From assembly GCA_000421065.1 (NCBI GenBank), contig ATWD01000002.1:744001-808000 (forward strand): a DNA stretch of 64,000 nt, given 5' to 3'. This stretch comes from Acidobacteriaceae bacterium TAA 166. Its GTDB lineage: Bacteria > Acidobacteriota > Terriglobia > Terriglobales > Acidobacteriaceae. The notes beneath the pieces are model-generated. The model searched no databases, was not told where the DNA came from, and saw nothing but the letters and a program-made list of their open reading frames with translations. The position numbers and the translations under genes were made by a program. Position 1 is the stretch's first letter; each line of letters starts with the position of its first letter. This document shows, piece after piece, positions 44,722 to 53,164 of this stretch.

Positions 44722-45573
44722 CTAATTTGGCCGATACGTATTTGCTGGATTCGCGGGTTTATGCGCGAAGTAAAGAAACTTGAGCTGCGTATCTTCGTTC
44801 GGATTAATAATGCTGTGCGGAGTCTTTCCATCCGGGATCTCCATAAAGGCTGTCCCCGGTGGCTGGCGAAGCAACCGATTCGATACGAAAGCAAGGCCGG
44901 TTCCCTTCAATGCGGTCCAGACAGCGTCGGTATCAGCGGATTCTGTGGATTGCGGACGGCTCACGGTAAGAGGATCGAGATAAACGGTGGATACCTCGGT
45001 CAAGGTCGCAAGTCCGTCTGAAGGGACAAAGATCTTCTTTACCAGGTAGGACCATTGCAGATCGGCCGTGCTGAAGGGCAAGCTGTTTTCGTCTTTCGCC
45101 AGTATGGAGGTGTTGGCATGAAATCCAGAAGGAGTCTGCTCCTGGATGATGTACATTGCGAGAGGTTCGGTTGCATCGTTTACGAGGCGAAATTCAAGTC
45201 CGGATGGCACCAGGATGGCAATATTCGGCGACAGGGCTAAAGTCTGACCTCCGGCAATCGCCCTTCCTTCGCCGGAGACGATGAAATAGATCTGCTGCTG
45301 GCCACCGAGACGAGTTCGAGAGGTCTCGGCATGAGGCGCCAAGGTCGCATATTCGTAGGCAGAAGCGGATCGAAGGACAGCTCCATTCGAAGTGGGATGA
45401 AGTGTATCACCCCGGGTAAGGACATCCCGCTCCGAGAGACCATTGACTGTACGTGCAGGCGCCGCTTGCCAACTCCCGAAATAGAGATCGAGTTGGTTGC
45501 CGTAGGTCTGGGCCGATGCAGACACCTTGAGAAGCAGGTATGCGCCGAGAATCAGGAGCACTCTTCTGGACAT
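44722..45573 (-). CDS. Secreted bicupin protein lacking metal ligands (paralogue)
   Basis: 283 residues with signal peptide (MSRRVLLILGAYLLLKVSASAQ). It aligns with the cupin at 41226 along most of its length: DLYFGSWQAAPAR / DVLTRGDTL / GAVLRSA / IYFIVSGEG / SDGLATLTEVSTVYLDPLT. The second cupin has RPQSTESADTDAVW where the paralogue has PHPHLPGKEEVW, so both His ligands and the Glu are lost. It may be a binding or scaffold protein rather than an enzyme. First gene of a unit with the lactonase and class II aldolase-fold genes; operator copy 2 lies 77 bp upstream. Confidence 0.8.
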   Translation of the reverse strand: MSRRVLLILGAYLLLKVSASAQTYGNQLDLYFGSWQAAPARTVNGLSERDVLTRGDTLHPTSNGAVLRSASAYEYATLAPHAETSRTRLGGQQQIYFIVSGEGRAIAGGQTLALSPNIAILVPSGLEFRLVNDATEPLAMYIIQEQTPSGFHANTSILAKDENSLPFSTADLQWSYLVKKIFVPSDGLATLTEVSTVYLDPLTVSRPQSTESADTDAVWTALKGTGLAFVSNRLLRQPPGTAFMEIPDGKTPHSIINPNEDTQLKFLYFAHKPANPANTYRPN

Positions 45574-45649
45574 TAGGATGATTCTCTTCCGAAGCCTTAA
45601 ACAAAGATCTTTTGCAATACCTAGAATGGGAACAGCTTATCTCAACCGT

Positions 45650-45670
45650 AACAAGCGAAATTGTACGAAA
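45650..45670 (-). promoter_or_regulatory. Island operator copy 2, upstream of second cupin unit
   Basis: Read on the minus strand: TTTCGTACAATTTCGCTTGT, 77 bp before the cupin start. AGCTGTT follows the CTTG after 14 bases. It sits in the 100-bp gap between two minus-strand genes, so it can only serve the downstream cupin-lactonase-aldolase unit. Confidence 0.7.
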
Positions 45671-45673
45671 ACC

Positions 45674-46693
45674 TTATTGCGTCTTATTGAGCGTGTAGTA
45701 GCGGTAGGAGTGACTCCACTTCACCGTCTCCCCGGGGGCTACCGCTAAATGGACAAAAGGCTCGATCGCCAGGATGGAGCGAATCGACCACAACTCTTCT
45801 TTTTCAAGCGGATGATCTCCCGTAATTCTTAAGCCAACGCCGAGGCGCCTGTTCTCAATACGAATGTCGTAATCTTTGGGCGTCTGGCTAAAGCCCCCAA
45901 TGTGAACCGTAAACACATCCGTTCCTTGCAAGGGCCTGCGATATAGGATTTTGTTTCCTGTAACCTCTCCCAAGTCCTGTTTGATCGGGCCTTCCGGTTT
46001 GATCGTAAAGGGCATGACGATAGAAAAGTTCGGTCCTGTCGGCTGCCGGTCGAGAACAAGAAAGTTGTGATTGTAGACGTTCGTCTCAATTGGAAGCCTC
46101 CCTACATTCTTCAGCATATGACTTATCGCCAAGACAGGCTTGTTGGGAAGGACGCGGAGCTCCTTCGTATAAAGATAGGCATAGCCCGTCTTAGGATCTG
46201 ACAATCTTTGCACAAACCGGATCGAGTCCGTCCGCTTTTCTACAGTCCATTGTCCTGAGTCGACGATCTGATATTGGCGAAACATGTCGTACTTCTGGTC
46301 ATCCGGTCGCCGAAGAACTCCAACGCCGATCTTAACGAACGTCTGTCCGGGTGTTGTCTGGTCGAATCCGAGTGGCGAGACAAACTCTTCCGCAGGGCCA
46401 GTGATCGAACTGCAGGATCCCGCGATGATATCTGGTCCTTTGAAGATGAAGTCTCTTACACTCGGGTCCTGCTTTGTAAACCAGGGGCCATAGTAAGAGT
46501 GACCGGCAAAGGTGAGATTTGCGATGACTCCAGACCAGTCAAAGCGCGTACCTCGATAGAATCCCTTCGAGGTGTCGGGCAGATAAACAATTGCATGAAG
46601 GACTCCATTGTCGAGTGTTGCGCTGGGAACCTCCGCATCCGCGACCGCCGATCCAGCCAGAGCCAGGCAAAGATATAAAAGTAGAGTGCGCAA
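45674..46693 (-). CDS. Secreted galactose-mutarotase-like fold protein, function unknown
   Basis: 339 residues with a signal peptide (LRTLLLYLCLALAGSAVADA). It is beta-rich with TLDNGVLHAIVYLPD, FYRGTRFDWSGVIANLTFAG, YNHNFLVLDRQPTGPNFSIVMPF and AIEPFVHLAVAPGETVKWSHSYRYY, resembling aldose-1-epimerase/lyase-like sugar-binding folds. I cannot name the family. The start is a TTG placed directly after the stop of the upstream dehydrogenase gene, with GGGGGAG six bases before it. Last gene of the BKACE unit. It may bind or isomerise a carbohydrate in the periplasm. Confidence 0.72.
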   Translation of the reverse strand: MRTLLLYLCLALAGSAVADAEVPSATLDNGVLHAIVYLPDTSKGFYRGTRFDWSGVIANLTFAGHSYYGPWFTKQDPSVRDFIFKGPDIIAGSCSSITGPAEEFVSPLGFDQTTPGQTFVKIGVGVLRRPDDQKYDMFRQYQIVDSGQWTVEKRTDSIRFVQRLSDPKTGYAYLYTKELRVLPNKPVLAISHMLKNVGRLPIETNVYNHNFLVLDRQPTGPNFSIVMPFTIKPEGPIKQDLGEVTGNKILYRRPLQGTDVFTVHIGGFSQTPKDYDIRIENRRLGVGLRITGDHPLEKEELWSIRSILAIEPFVHLAVAPGETVKWSHSYRYYTLNKTQ

Positions 46694-47659
46694 TCAATAC
46701 TCCCCCGTCACGACATTTTGGAGCGGCTCATTCTTTGCAAATCGAGAAGCCTGCTCGGCAACCAGCTTAAATGCCCTGTCAAGGGTTCGGGGACTGTCAC
46801 TGGCGACGTGCGGAGTAATCAGCAGATTTGGCGCGCTCCAGAGGGGATGATCTGGGGCGAGAGGCTCTGGATCCATTACATCGACTGCAGCGCGGATATG
46901 TTTCTGAGCCAGAGCTTCAACGAGAGCATCCGTCTCCACGGTTGCGCCGCGGCCGGCATTCACGAGTAGAGCGCCTCGCTTCATCCTGGAGATTCGATCT
47001 CGATCAAACATACGGTAGGTCTCCGAGGTGAGAGGCATGATGAGGACGATCACATCCGCCTGACAGATGAGGTCATCCAGGCGCGAGACGGGTTCGACTC
47101 CCGCACGCGAGGTACGAGCGACCCGGAGAAACTTCGGCCTAAACGGAGCCAAGCGGGCTTCGATTCCCTGCCCGATCGCTCCATAGCCGACGATGAGAAC
47201 GGTCATATCTGCTATCTCGTCAATCAGCGCGGGCATATTGGAGCTTGGGACTGTCCCCTCACGCAAGAGATAGATCTTCTCCGCCTCATCCTTGCCATTC
47301 CAGTCGCGGCGGCGCTGCAGATCGACGTAGAAAGGGATGTACTTCTGCATGGCGAGGATCGCCGTGACCGCCCATTCGGCGGTGGGAATATCGTGAACCC
47401 CTCGGGCATCGCAGAGCGTGACTTCTTTCGGCAGAATCTTGAGCAGAGCATCGACTCCGGCAAAGGGGGATTGCACGACTTTGACATTCCGTAGGGAGGG
47501 CCATTGCTCGCGAGCGGTAGCCGCCGAGAGAGGCGCAACCCAAAGATCAATATCCATTGGAGACGATGGTTTCTCCGGGATACGCACGAGCTGAATCTCA
47601 TTCGAAAAATCTTTTAAATATCGATCTTCAATCGAAGCTTCTATACCAACCCGAATCAT
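46694..47659 (-). CDS. D-isomer-specific 2-hydroxyacid dehydrogenase
   Basis: 321 residues. NAD motif VGYGAIGQGIEARL, and the catalytic set Arg in NAGRGATVETDAL, Glu in VMDPEPLAPDHPLW and His in LITPHVASDS. It interconverts a 2-hydroxyacid and a 2-ketoacid with NAD(P)H in the cytoplasm; glyoxylate/hydroxypyruvate-type reductases are the nearest groups. ATG 47659 has GGAAG nine bases upstream; a TTG three codons earlier is possible. Located between the permease and the mutarotase-like gene, both with almost no gaps. Confidence 0.88.
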   Translation of the reverse strand: MIRVGIEASIEDRYLKDFSNEIQLVRIPEKPSSPMDIDLWVAPLSAATAREQWPSLRNVKVVQSPFAGVDALLKILPKEVTLCDARGVHDIPTAEWAVTAILAMQKYIPFYVDLQRRRDWNGKDEAEKIYLLREGTVPSSNMPALIDEIADMTVLIVGYGAIGQGIEARLAPFRPKFLRVARTSRAGVEPVSRLDDLICQADVIVLIMPLTSETYRMFDRDRISRMKRGALLVNAGRGATVETDALVEALAQKHIRAAVDVMDPEPLAPDHPLWSAPNLLITPHVASDSPRTLDRAFKLVAEQASRFAKNEPLQNVVTGEY

Positions 47660-47674
47660 CACGTCCAACTTCCT

Positions 47675-49270
47675 TCAGCGCCTGACAGGCTTTGCAACCT
47701 CGGAGTCACTGGCGGATGACCCCGCTTTGAATAAAAAGTAAACCGGAACTCCAAGCAGAACGATGACGATGCCTGGCACGGTTGTCGTCGTTCGATACAG
47801 CAGCAGAATCAAAAGAATGATCGATGCAAAAAGAATATAGAGGATGGGAACGACAGGGTAGCCAAATGCCCGATACGGTCGCGGGACATTGGGTTGCGAC
47901 TTCCTCAGACGAAAAATTCCCGCGATCGTGAGGATGTAAAAGACAAGCGCGGCCGATACGACGTAGTCCAGCAGATTGCTGTAGAGATTGCCGTAGGTGT
48001 TCGTCGCAGGCTCATAGGTACGAATCAACACCAGGACTCCCGCCCATACGCCCTGCATCACGAGCGCAGAGCTTGGAACACTTGCACCATTGACATAAGA
48101 GGCTTTCTTGAAAAAGACACCATCCAAAGCCATCGCGTAATAGGCACGCGCCCCTGACAGGATCATCCCATTCATGCAGCCGAATGCGGAGATCATGATA
48201 GCGATTGCAATGATGGTGGCGCCAGCGTGCGGGAAGATCGCTTCCATCATCGCGGCAGCCACGCGATCGGAGGGCGCATGCTGGACACTGCTGAACGGCA
48301 GCACAACCATATAGGCAAAGTTCGCAAGCACATAAAGCCCGATCACAATGATCGTTCCCAATGCAAGCGAGAGAGGCACGTTGCGCGCGGGATTGCGCAC
48401 CTCTCCTGCATTGAATGTGATGTTGTTCCAGGCATCGGCAGCGAAGAGAGACCCGATCTGCGCGGTGCAAAGGGCAACGATCATGCCGAATGCCGTGAGC
48501 AGGCTCAGCCCCGGCGCCGGAGGAGTCGCATCGGTGGGCAGCCAGGCGTGATCGAAGTTCATGTGAAAGACCAACGTCTTCCACCCAAGAAAGAGGCCAA
48601 TGGCGATTACGCCAACCAGAGATCCAATCTTGATCGTCGTAAAGGTATTCTGCACGCCCTTGCCATACTTAAGACCTCGGCTGTTGGTCCATGTAAGAAA
48701 CGCAATCAGTAGCAAAGAGACCATCTGCGCTGTCGAGAGCGAGATCGCATACTTCGGCAAGATATGGATCGGCGGGATGATGTATCTCAATTCGGCGATG
48801 GGGGGCCACAACACGCCGAGATAACGGGCAAATCCCACCGACGAAGCCGCAATCGTTCCCGTCTGAATGACCAGGAAGAGCGTCCAACCATAGAGAAAGC
48901 CCCACAGGGGCGAGTACGCTTCGCGCAGATAGACGTATTGCCCTCCGGCTCGAGGCATCATTGCAGCCAGTTCGCCGTAGGATAATGCAGCAGCCATGGT
49001 CAGGACTCCTGCGATCAGCCACGCGACCATCAACCAACCGGCGCTGCCTACCTCGCGGGCCATCTCGCCGGCTACGATGAAGATTCCGGATCCGATCATC
49101 GAACCAGCCACGATCATCGTCGAGTCATAAAGACCGAGTCCGCGGTGGAGGGTATTGTGACTCTCCGAATCTGCATAGCCTGGTGGTCGTATTTGAACTT
49201 GTCTGTAGGCCTCGGCCACGAGTCGTTCTCCCCGAATGGGCCCGCTTGCCTGCGGTTCCCGTCGATTCAA
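47675..49270 (-). CDS. APC-superfamily amino acid/organic cation permease
   Basis: 531 residues with about 12 helices. The APC signature STMIVAGSMIGSGIFIVAGEMAREVG lies in helix 1, and AALSYGELAAMMPRAGGQYVYLREAY in helices 2-3. NARNVPLS-type and FRLRKSQPNVPRPYRAFGYP segments are typical of the LAT-like branch. An N-terminal cytoplasmic stretch of about 45 residues precedes helix 1. It overlaps the hydrolase gene by 4 bp (ATGA) and is probably the inner-membrane importer of the island's substrate or intermediate, which may be amino-acid-like or a carboxylate. Confidence 0.9.
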   Translation of the reverse strand: MNRREPQASGPIRGERLVAEAYRQVQIRPPGYADSESHNTLHRGLGLYDSTMIVAGSMIGSGIFIVAGEMAREVGSAGWLMVAWLIAGVLTMAAALSYGELAAMMPRAGGQYVYLREAYSPLWGFLYGWTLFLVIQTGTIAASSVGFARYLGVLWPPIAELRYIIPPIHILPKYAISLSTAQMVSLLLIAFLTWTNSRGLKYGKGVQNTFTTIKIGSLVGVIAIGLFLGWKTLVFHMNFDHAWLPTDATPPAPGLSLLTAFGMIVALCTAQIGSLFAADAWNNITFNAGEVRNPARNVPLSLALGTIIVIGLYVLANFAYMVVLPFSSVQHAPSDRVAAAMMEAIFPHAGATIIAIAIMISAFGCMNGMILSGARAYYAMALDGVFFKKASYVNGASVPSSALVMQGVWAGVLVLIRTYEPATNTYGNLYSNLLDYVVSAALVFYILTIAGIFRLRKSQPNVPRPYRAFGYPVVPILYILFASIILLILLLYRTTTTVPGIVIVLLGVPVYFLFKAGSSASDSEVAKPVRR

Positions 49271-50037
49271 TCCAGATTAGATGGATTCTTGCTTTGTTGT
49301 AGGAAGGAGTGAACGACTTGGTTAAACTCCTCAGCGTATCTCTTATGAATATTATGTTTGCCTTCCGGGAAGCTGTAAAACTTCGAGCCCTCGATCTCGC
49401 GGTGAAGGACTTCAGGGTGCATAGCCGGTACAAGCGGATCCAGGGCACCGTGCAATATGAGTGTGGGGCACTTTACTCGTCGAAGTTCAGAGCGATAGAT
49501 ATCACCGCCCGCGGCGAAGATATCTTCAAGCCCCGCTACATAGCGCTCCCAGAGCGGCTGCAGGTGTTCGCCATAGATCGCCTGCAGAGGCTCAATCGCC
49601 CGAGGCGACCAGGTCGACAGGGAGCGCATTGCTTGAAAGGCATGCACCTCTTCCTCGCTGAGGAACGAGTTTCCTCCCCAGACGACCAGATTGCTCACCC
49701 GCTCGGGATAGCGGGTCGCCAGGATGGTGCCGCTATTCGCTCCGTCGCTCCAGCCCAGAATGCCGAATCTCCAATATCCCAGAGCTTCCATCAAAGCGGC
49801 CATATCTTCAGCATCGCTCCTGTAGAAGTCCAGGGGAAAGATTCTTTCCGGGGGGCGCGATTGGCCATAGCCTCGTGGGTCGGGTGCAATTACGCGATAG
49901 CTCCGGCTGAACCAGGAGAGTTGCTCGGAGAAGTCGCTGGAGCCTGTTCCCAGAGCCCCAGGAAGGAACAACAGAGGCTCTCCGTCGCCAAGGCTCTCAA
50001 AGTGAACGGTGAACTCTTTCAGATCGAGTTTAGGCAT
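49267..50037 (-). CDS. Alpha/beta hydrolase, valacyclovirase (BPHL)-like
   Basis: 256 residues. Nucleophile elbow GWSDGAN in FGILGWSDGANSGTILA, oxyanion region LLFLPGALGTG, acid in HGALDPLVP and catalytic His in EGKHNIHKRY. The sequence DPRGYGQSRPPERIFPLDFY together with GWSDG resembles BPHL-type hydrolases, which cleave amino-acid esters and thiolactones. It is cytosolic. It lies between the BKACE and permease genes, overlapping the latter by 4 bp. Confidence 0.88.
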   Translation of the reverse strand: MPKLDLKEFTVHFESLGDGEPLLFLPGALGTGSSDFSEQLSWFSRSYRVIAPDPRGYGQSRPPERIFPLDFYRSDAEDMAALMEALGYWRFGILGWSDGANSGTILATRYPERVSNLVVWGGNSFLSEEEVHAFQAMRSLSTWSPRAIEPLQAIYGEHLQPLWERYVAGLEDIFAAGGDIYRSELRRVKCPTLILHGALDPLVPAMHPEVLHREIEGSKFYSFPEGKHNIHKRYAEEFNQVVHSFLQQSKNPSNLD

Positions 50038-50060
50038 GAGAACAGATCGACTCCACCCAA

Positions 50061-51065
50061 TTACAGGGCTTCCTGGACTGACTGCGGTTCATAGTGAGAG
50101 GGCAGACGGCTGAGGCCCAGAATCTCGCGCGTCTGCGCGGGCGTTGCGATCTCGCGATTCAGCTCTCCGGCGATGCGCACTGCCCGCTGAACGAGCTCGG
50201 CATTGCTCTTCGCCTTACGCCCACGCGAGTAATACACATTATCCTCGAGACCGACGCGAACATGGCCGCCCAGAAGCGTAGAAAGGGTCGTAAGGGGAAG
50301 CTGATAAGGGCCAATCGCGGAGCAGAGCCATAAGGCTCCTTCGGGGAACTCCTTCAGCAGCTGAAGCACATTTTCAACCGTAGGAAAGCTTCCCGTCTGC
50401 GAGCCCATGACGGTTTGGATCCAATAAGGTTTTCCCAGCAGATCGTTCTCGATAAGGTACTTCACCACCCACCCGCAGCCGCTATGATAAGCCTCTAGCT
50501 CCGGCTTGATGCCACGCTTCTTCATCTCCGCTGCAAATTGATGAATCTGACCATAGCTGAATGGAACGCACTCGTCGATATCGATCGCTGGTCGAGGGTT
50601 CGGGAGGGGCGCTTTTCGCTCTTTTAGATGAAATTTACTCATATCCGGCGATAGATTGAGCGAGGCCATCTCGGGCCCAGCCTCTAGAGAAGACAACCTC
50701 TCTTCCATCGTCATGCCGGGACCACCGCCGGTCGTTGCGTTGATGATGATATCGGGGCAACACTGACGAATCTTGTAGAGAAGCTCGTGCCATGGCTCCG
50801 GATCGCGCGCGCACTGCGTCAGATCTCGAGGATCGCGTGCATGGACATGAACCATGGAAGCGCCAGCTTCATAAGCTGCATGCGCGGACTCCGCAATCTC
50901 GTCAGCGGTCTCAGGAATATTTTCATTTGCTTCTTTACCCTGGATACCGCCGTTGCAGGCGACACAGACGATAAGGGGAGATAACCCCTCGCGAGTCCTT
51001 TCCATGAAGTCGTAGCTATCGGTATAACGATGGATTCGCTGAATGGCGTCGTTGATCTCGGACAT
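50061..51065 (-). CDS. Beta-keto acid cleavage enzyme (BKACE, DUF849)
   Basis: 334 residues from ATG 51065. BKACE enzymes condense a beta-keto acid with acetyl-CoA and release acetoacetate plus a CoA ester. The zinc site is visible: VHVHARDP (two His), and Glu in VRVGLEDNVYYSRGRKAKSNAELV. LIVCVACNGGIQGKEANENIPETADEIAESAHAAYEAGAS is split over the first strand and helix of the TIM barrel. Substrates range widely, from 3-keto-5-aminohexanoate to dehydrocarnitine. First gene of a five-gene unit; operator copy 3 is 64 bp upstream. Confidence 0.9.
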   Translation of the reverse strand: MSEINDAIQRIHRYTDSYDFMERTREGLSPLIVCVACNGGIQGKEANENIPETADEIAESAHAAYEAGASMVHVHARDPRDLTQCARDPEPWHELLYKIRQCCPDIIINATTGGGPGMTMEERLSSLEAGPEMASLNLSPDMSKFHLKERKAPLPNPRPAIDIDECVPFSYGQIHQFAAEMKKRGIKPELEAYHSGCGWVVKYLIENDLLGKPYWIQTVMGSQTGSFPTVENVLQLLKEFPEGALWLCSAIGPYQLPLTTLSTLLGGHVRVGLEDNVYYSRGRKAKSNAELVQRAVRIAGELNREIATPAQTREILGLSRLPSHYEPQSVQEAL

Positions 51066-51433
51066 GATGCTCTCTAAGGGAAGTCGGAAATGATGCAAGT
51101 TCAGGAAAACAGTTCTCTCTTTCGAGGATCAAGCGAAATAGTACGAAACCAATCTCCGGTGAAGATCGTCCGTCCACCAGGCCCTTTCAAGAGGTAAGCC
51201 AGATTATCGCCACTGCCGCAACAATCGGCCGGCGAGAGGGCCCTCCTGCTCTGGAGGCGGAACAGAACACTTGCATCACTTTTAATTGAGGCGTAGTCTT
51301 TACGCCATACTCAGCTGGATCTTTCCCCGAGATTTCATCTTTGCCATTCACTTCGATTGGGACCGAGATGTCCTTATCCATGACATCCCGTTCTCATCGG
51401 CTTCTTCAATTCCGTTTTGCAAGTTGACTTCTT
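51066..51433. other. Divergent control region between BKACE unit and TPR regulator
   Basis: 368 bp with no convincing gene; a 64-codon minus frame at 51187-51381 has no ribosome site or family features. It holds operator copy 3 (51129-51149). It also has an inverted repeat GGCGTA-N5-TACGCC (51290-51306). The 14-mer CTTTACGCCATACT (51298-51311) is repeated exactly upstream of the second TonB gene (57254-57267). Confidence 0.55.
51129..51149 (-). promoter_or_regulatory. Island operator copy 3, upstream of BKACE unit
   Basis: Read on the minus strand: GTTTCGTACTATTTCGCTTG, 64 bp before the BKACE start. It keeps both TTTCG repeats. The downstream AACTGTT, 15 bases after CTTG, is a variant of the AGCTGYT seen in the other copies. 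Confidence 0.65.
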
Positions 51434-53101
51434 ATGAATAATGCATCTGATTCGATGTCTTCGGTTCCAGAACCCACTCCTCGGCTGGGCGCAGGCCCCG
51501 ACCGCCTTGATTCGTGGAAAGAGATCGCCAGTTACCTCAAGCGAGAAGTTCGCACAGTCCAGATGTGGGAGAAAAAAGAGGGTCTCCCGATTCATCGTCA
51601 CTTCCATAACCATTTGGGAACTGTATTTGCCTTTCGTTCCGAGATTGAGGCCTGGGGGCTGAAGCAGGCAACGAAGCATCAACAGAGGGCTTCCGTGGCA
51701 TCCGAGACCTCCGGGCCATCGACAAAACCGTCGATCCGGATCGCCATCGCCTCGCTTCATCCATCACAGGATAATCCTGACGATCGCGCCCTCTGCATGA
51801 CCATCCTCTCCGAGACGATCGCCGCTCTCGATCTTCTCGATTCTTCCAATGTTCAGGTTCTAGGGCTCGACCTTTCGCAGCAAACCTCCGAAACTCTCGA
51901 CTATCGCCTCGAATGGGAGATCTGGAACGATCACGATCATCTCACGCTCAAAGCCAGTCTTCTGGAGCTCAAGAGCCAATTGATTGTATGGTCCCGGAAC
52001 TTCCATCTAACACCGGAGGCCGGCGGCGAGATTTCAACCCATATTGCCGATCAGATCGCCCGATATCTTTGGCTCAAAACCATTTCCTCATTGAGGCCTT
52101 CGCTTTCGATCAGGCGCGTAGAAGCAATGAGCTCCCGCGAAGCCTACCTCAAAGGTCGCTACTTTCTGAGCCAACGGAACGAAGAGGGCATGCGCAAGGC
52201 TGCGGGATGGTTTCGGGCAGCGATTAAGGAAGACCCCGACTTCGCGCTGCCCTACTCCGGCCTGGCCGATTCCCTTACCCTGCTGTCTTTCTATGAGATC
52301 GAATCTCCTTCTATTACCATGCCGGCGGCTCGTTGCGCAGCTCTCAAGGCTCTCGAGCTGGCACCCAATGTCGCCGAGGCGCACGCCTCGCTCGCAGACA
52401 TCCGACTTCATTTCGACCGCGATTGGGACGGTGCGGATCAGGAGTATCGCCAGGCCATTCAGTGCAATCCTGAGTACGCCCTGGGCTACCACTGGTATGC
52501 GAACCTTCTTTCGGCTCGAGGTCAACATGAAGCGGCCTGCGTTGCGATCATGAACGCTCTCGAGATCGATCCCGTCTCCCTCATCACGCAGGTTTGGGCA
52601 GGAGTGACGCAGTATCTTGCGCATCGTTTCGATGAGGCCATCGCACATTATCAAAGTGCGCTCGAGCTTGACCCTCATTACATCTGGGCGCACATGTATA
52701 TGGCCCAGGCTCTCGAGCAAAAAGGAAGATACCATGAGGCCATTCGCGAGTTCGACACGACGATTCAGCTGGCCGGTGGCAGCAGCTGTGTCACGGCGAT
52801 GAAGGCGCACGCCTTGGCAGCGGCTGGAGAAACGTCCGCGGCCCGGGTGATCCTGCGCAGGCTGCGCAACCTTCCTAACCTAAAGTGCATGCCTTCGTAC
52901 GATATTGCAGCGACCTATGCTGCTCTCGGAGAGTCTTCCCAGATGGCCGTGTGGCTCATGCGAGCCTGCGAAGAGCGCAATATGAAGCTATTCAAGCTGC
53001 GTCGCGATCCACGCTTCGATAATGCACGGCATTCTATCCAATTTCAACAGGTCGTGCAGCATATCGGTCTCTCTCGTTACGACGGGTTTGAAATTAACTG
53101 A
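51434..53101 (+). CDS. HTH-TPR transcriptional regulator (acidobacterial type), island regulator candidate
   Basis: 555 residues. The N-terminal DNA-binding part is LDSWKEIASYLKREVRTVQMWEKKEGLPIHRH then FAFRSEIEAWG, the MerR/excisionase-like helix common before TPR domains in acidobacteria. A central domain (about 95-220; IRIAIASLHPSQDN, ETIAALDLL) precedes TPR repeats (about 235-500; KGRYFLSQRNEEGMRKAAGWF, PNVAEAHASLADI, IDPVSLITQVWAGVTQY). There is no receiver or membrane helix. Divergent from the BKACE unit and inside the island, it is the best candidate for binding the shared operator, an inference. No ribosome site is clear before the ATG, so a leaderless transcript is possible. Confidence 0.85.
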   Translation: MNNASDSMSSVPEPTPRLGAGPDRLDSWKEIASYLKREVRTVQMWEKKEGLPIHRHFHNHLGTVFAFRSEIEAWGLKQATKHQQRASVASETSGPSTKPSIRIAIASLHPSQDNPDDRALCMTILSETIAALDLLDSSNVQVLGLDLSQQTSETLDYRLEWEIWNDHDHLTLKASLLELKSQLIVWSRNFHLTPEAGGEISTHIADQIARYLWLKTISSLRPSLSIRRVEAMSSREAYLKGRYFLSQRNEEGMRKAAGWFRAAIKEDPDFALPYSGLADSLTLLSFYEIESPSITMPAARCAALKALELAPNVAEAHASLADIRLHFDRDWDGADQEYRQAIQCNPEYALGYHWYANLLSARGQHEAACVAIMNALEIDPVSLITQVWAGVTQYLAHRFDEAIAHYQSALELDPHYIWAHMYMAQALEQKGRYHEAIREFDTTIQLAGGSSCVTAMKAHALAAAGETSAARVILRRLRNLPNLKCMPSYDIAATYAALGESSQMAVWLMRACEERNMKLFKLRRDPRFDNARHSIQFQQVVQHIGLSRYDGFEIN

Positions 53102-53118
53102 ACAGCATCGGTCTTAAA

Positions 53119-53153
53119 TGAGAGAGGCTCCGACCGTATCGGAGCCTCTCTCA
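53119..53153. terminator. Bidirectional hairpin terminator between regulator and TonB1
   Basis: A perfect 15-bp stem, TGAGAGAGGCTCCGA paired with its complement, closes on a 5-base loop CCGTA. It lies between convergent genes, 17 bp past the regulator stop and 11 bp from the TonB1 stop. The T-tract is weak on both sides. Confidence 0.8.
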
Positions 53154-53164
53154 GCTTAGATCCG

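Noticed and set aside
51187-51381. 64-codon minus frame in the regulator upstream region
   Set aside because: No ribosome site, no recognisable fold, and it overlaps likely regulatory repeats.
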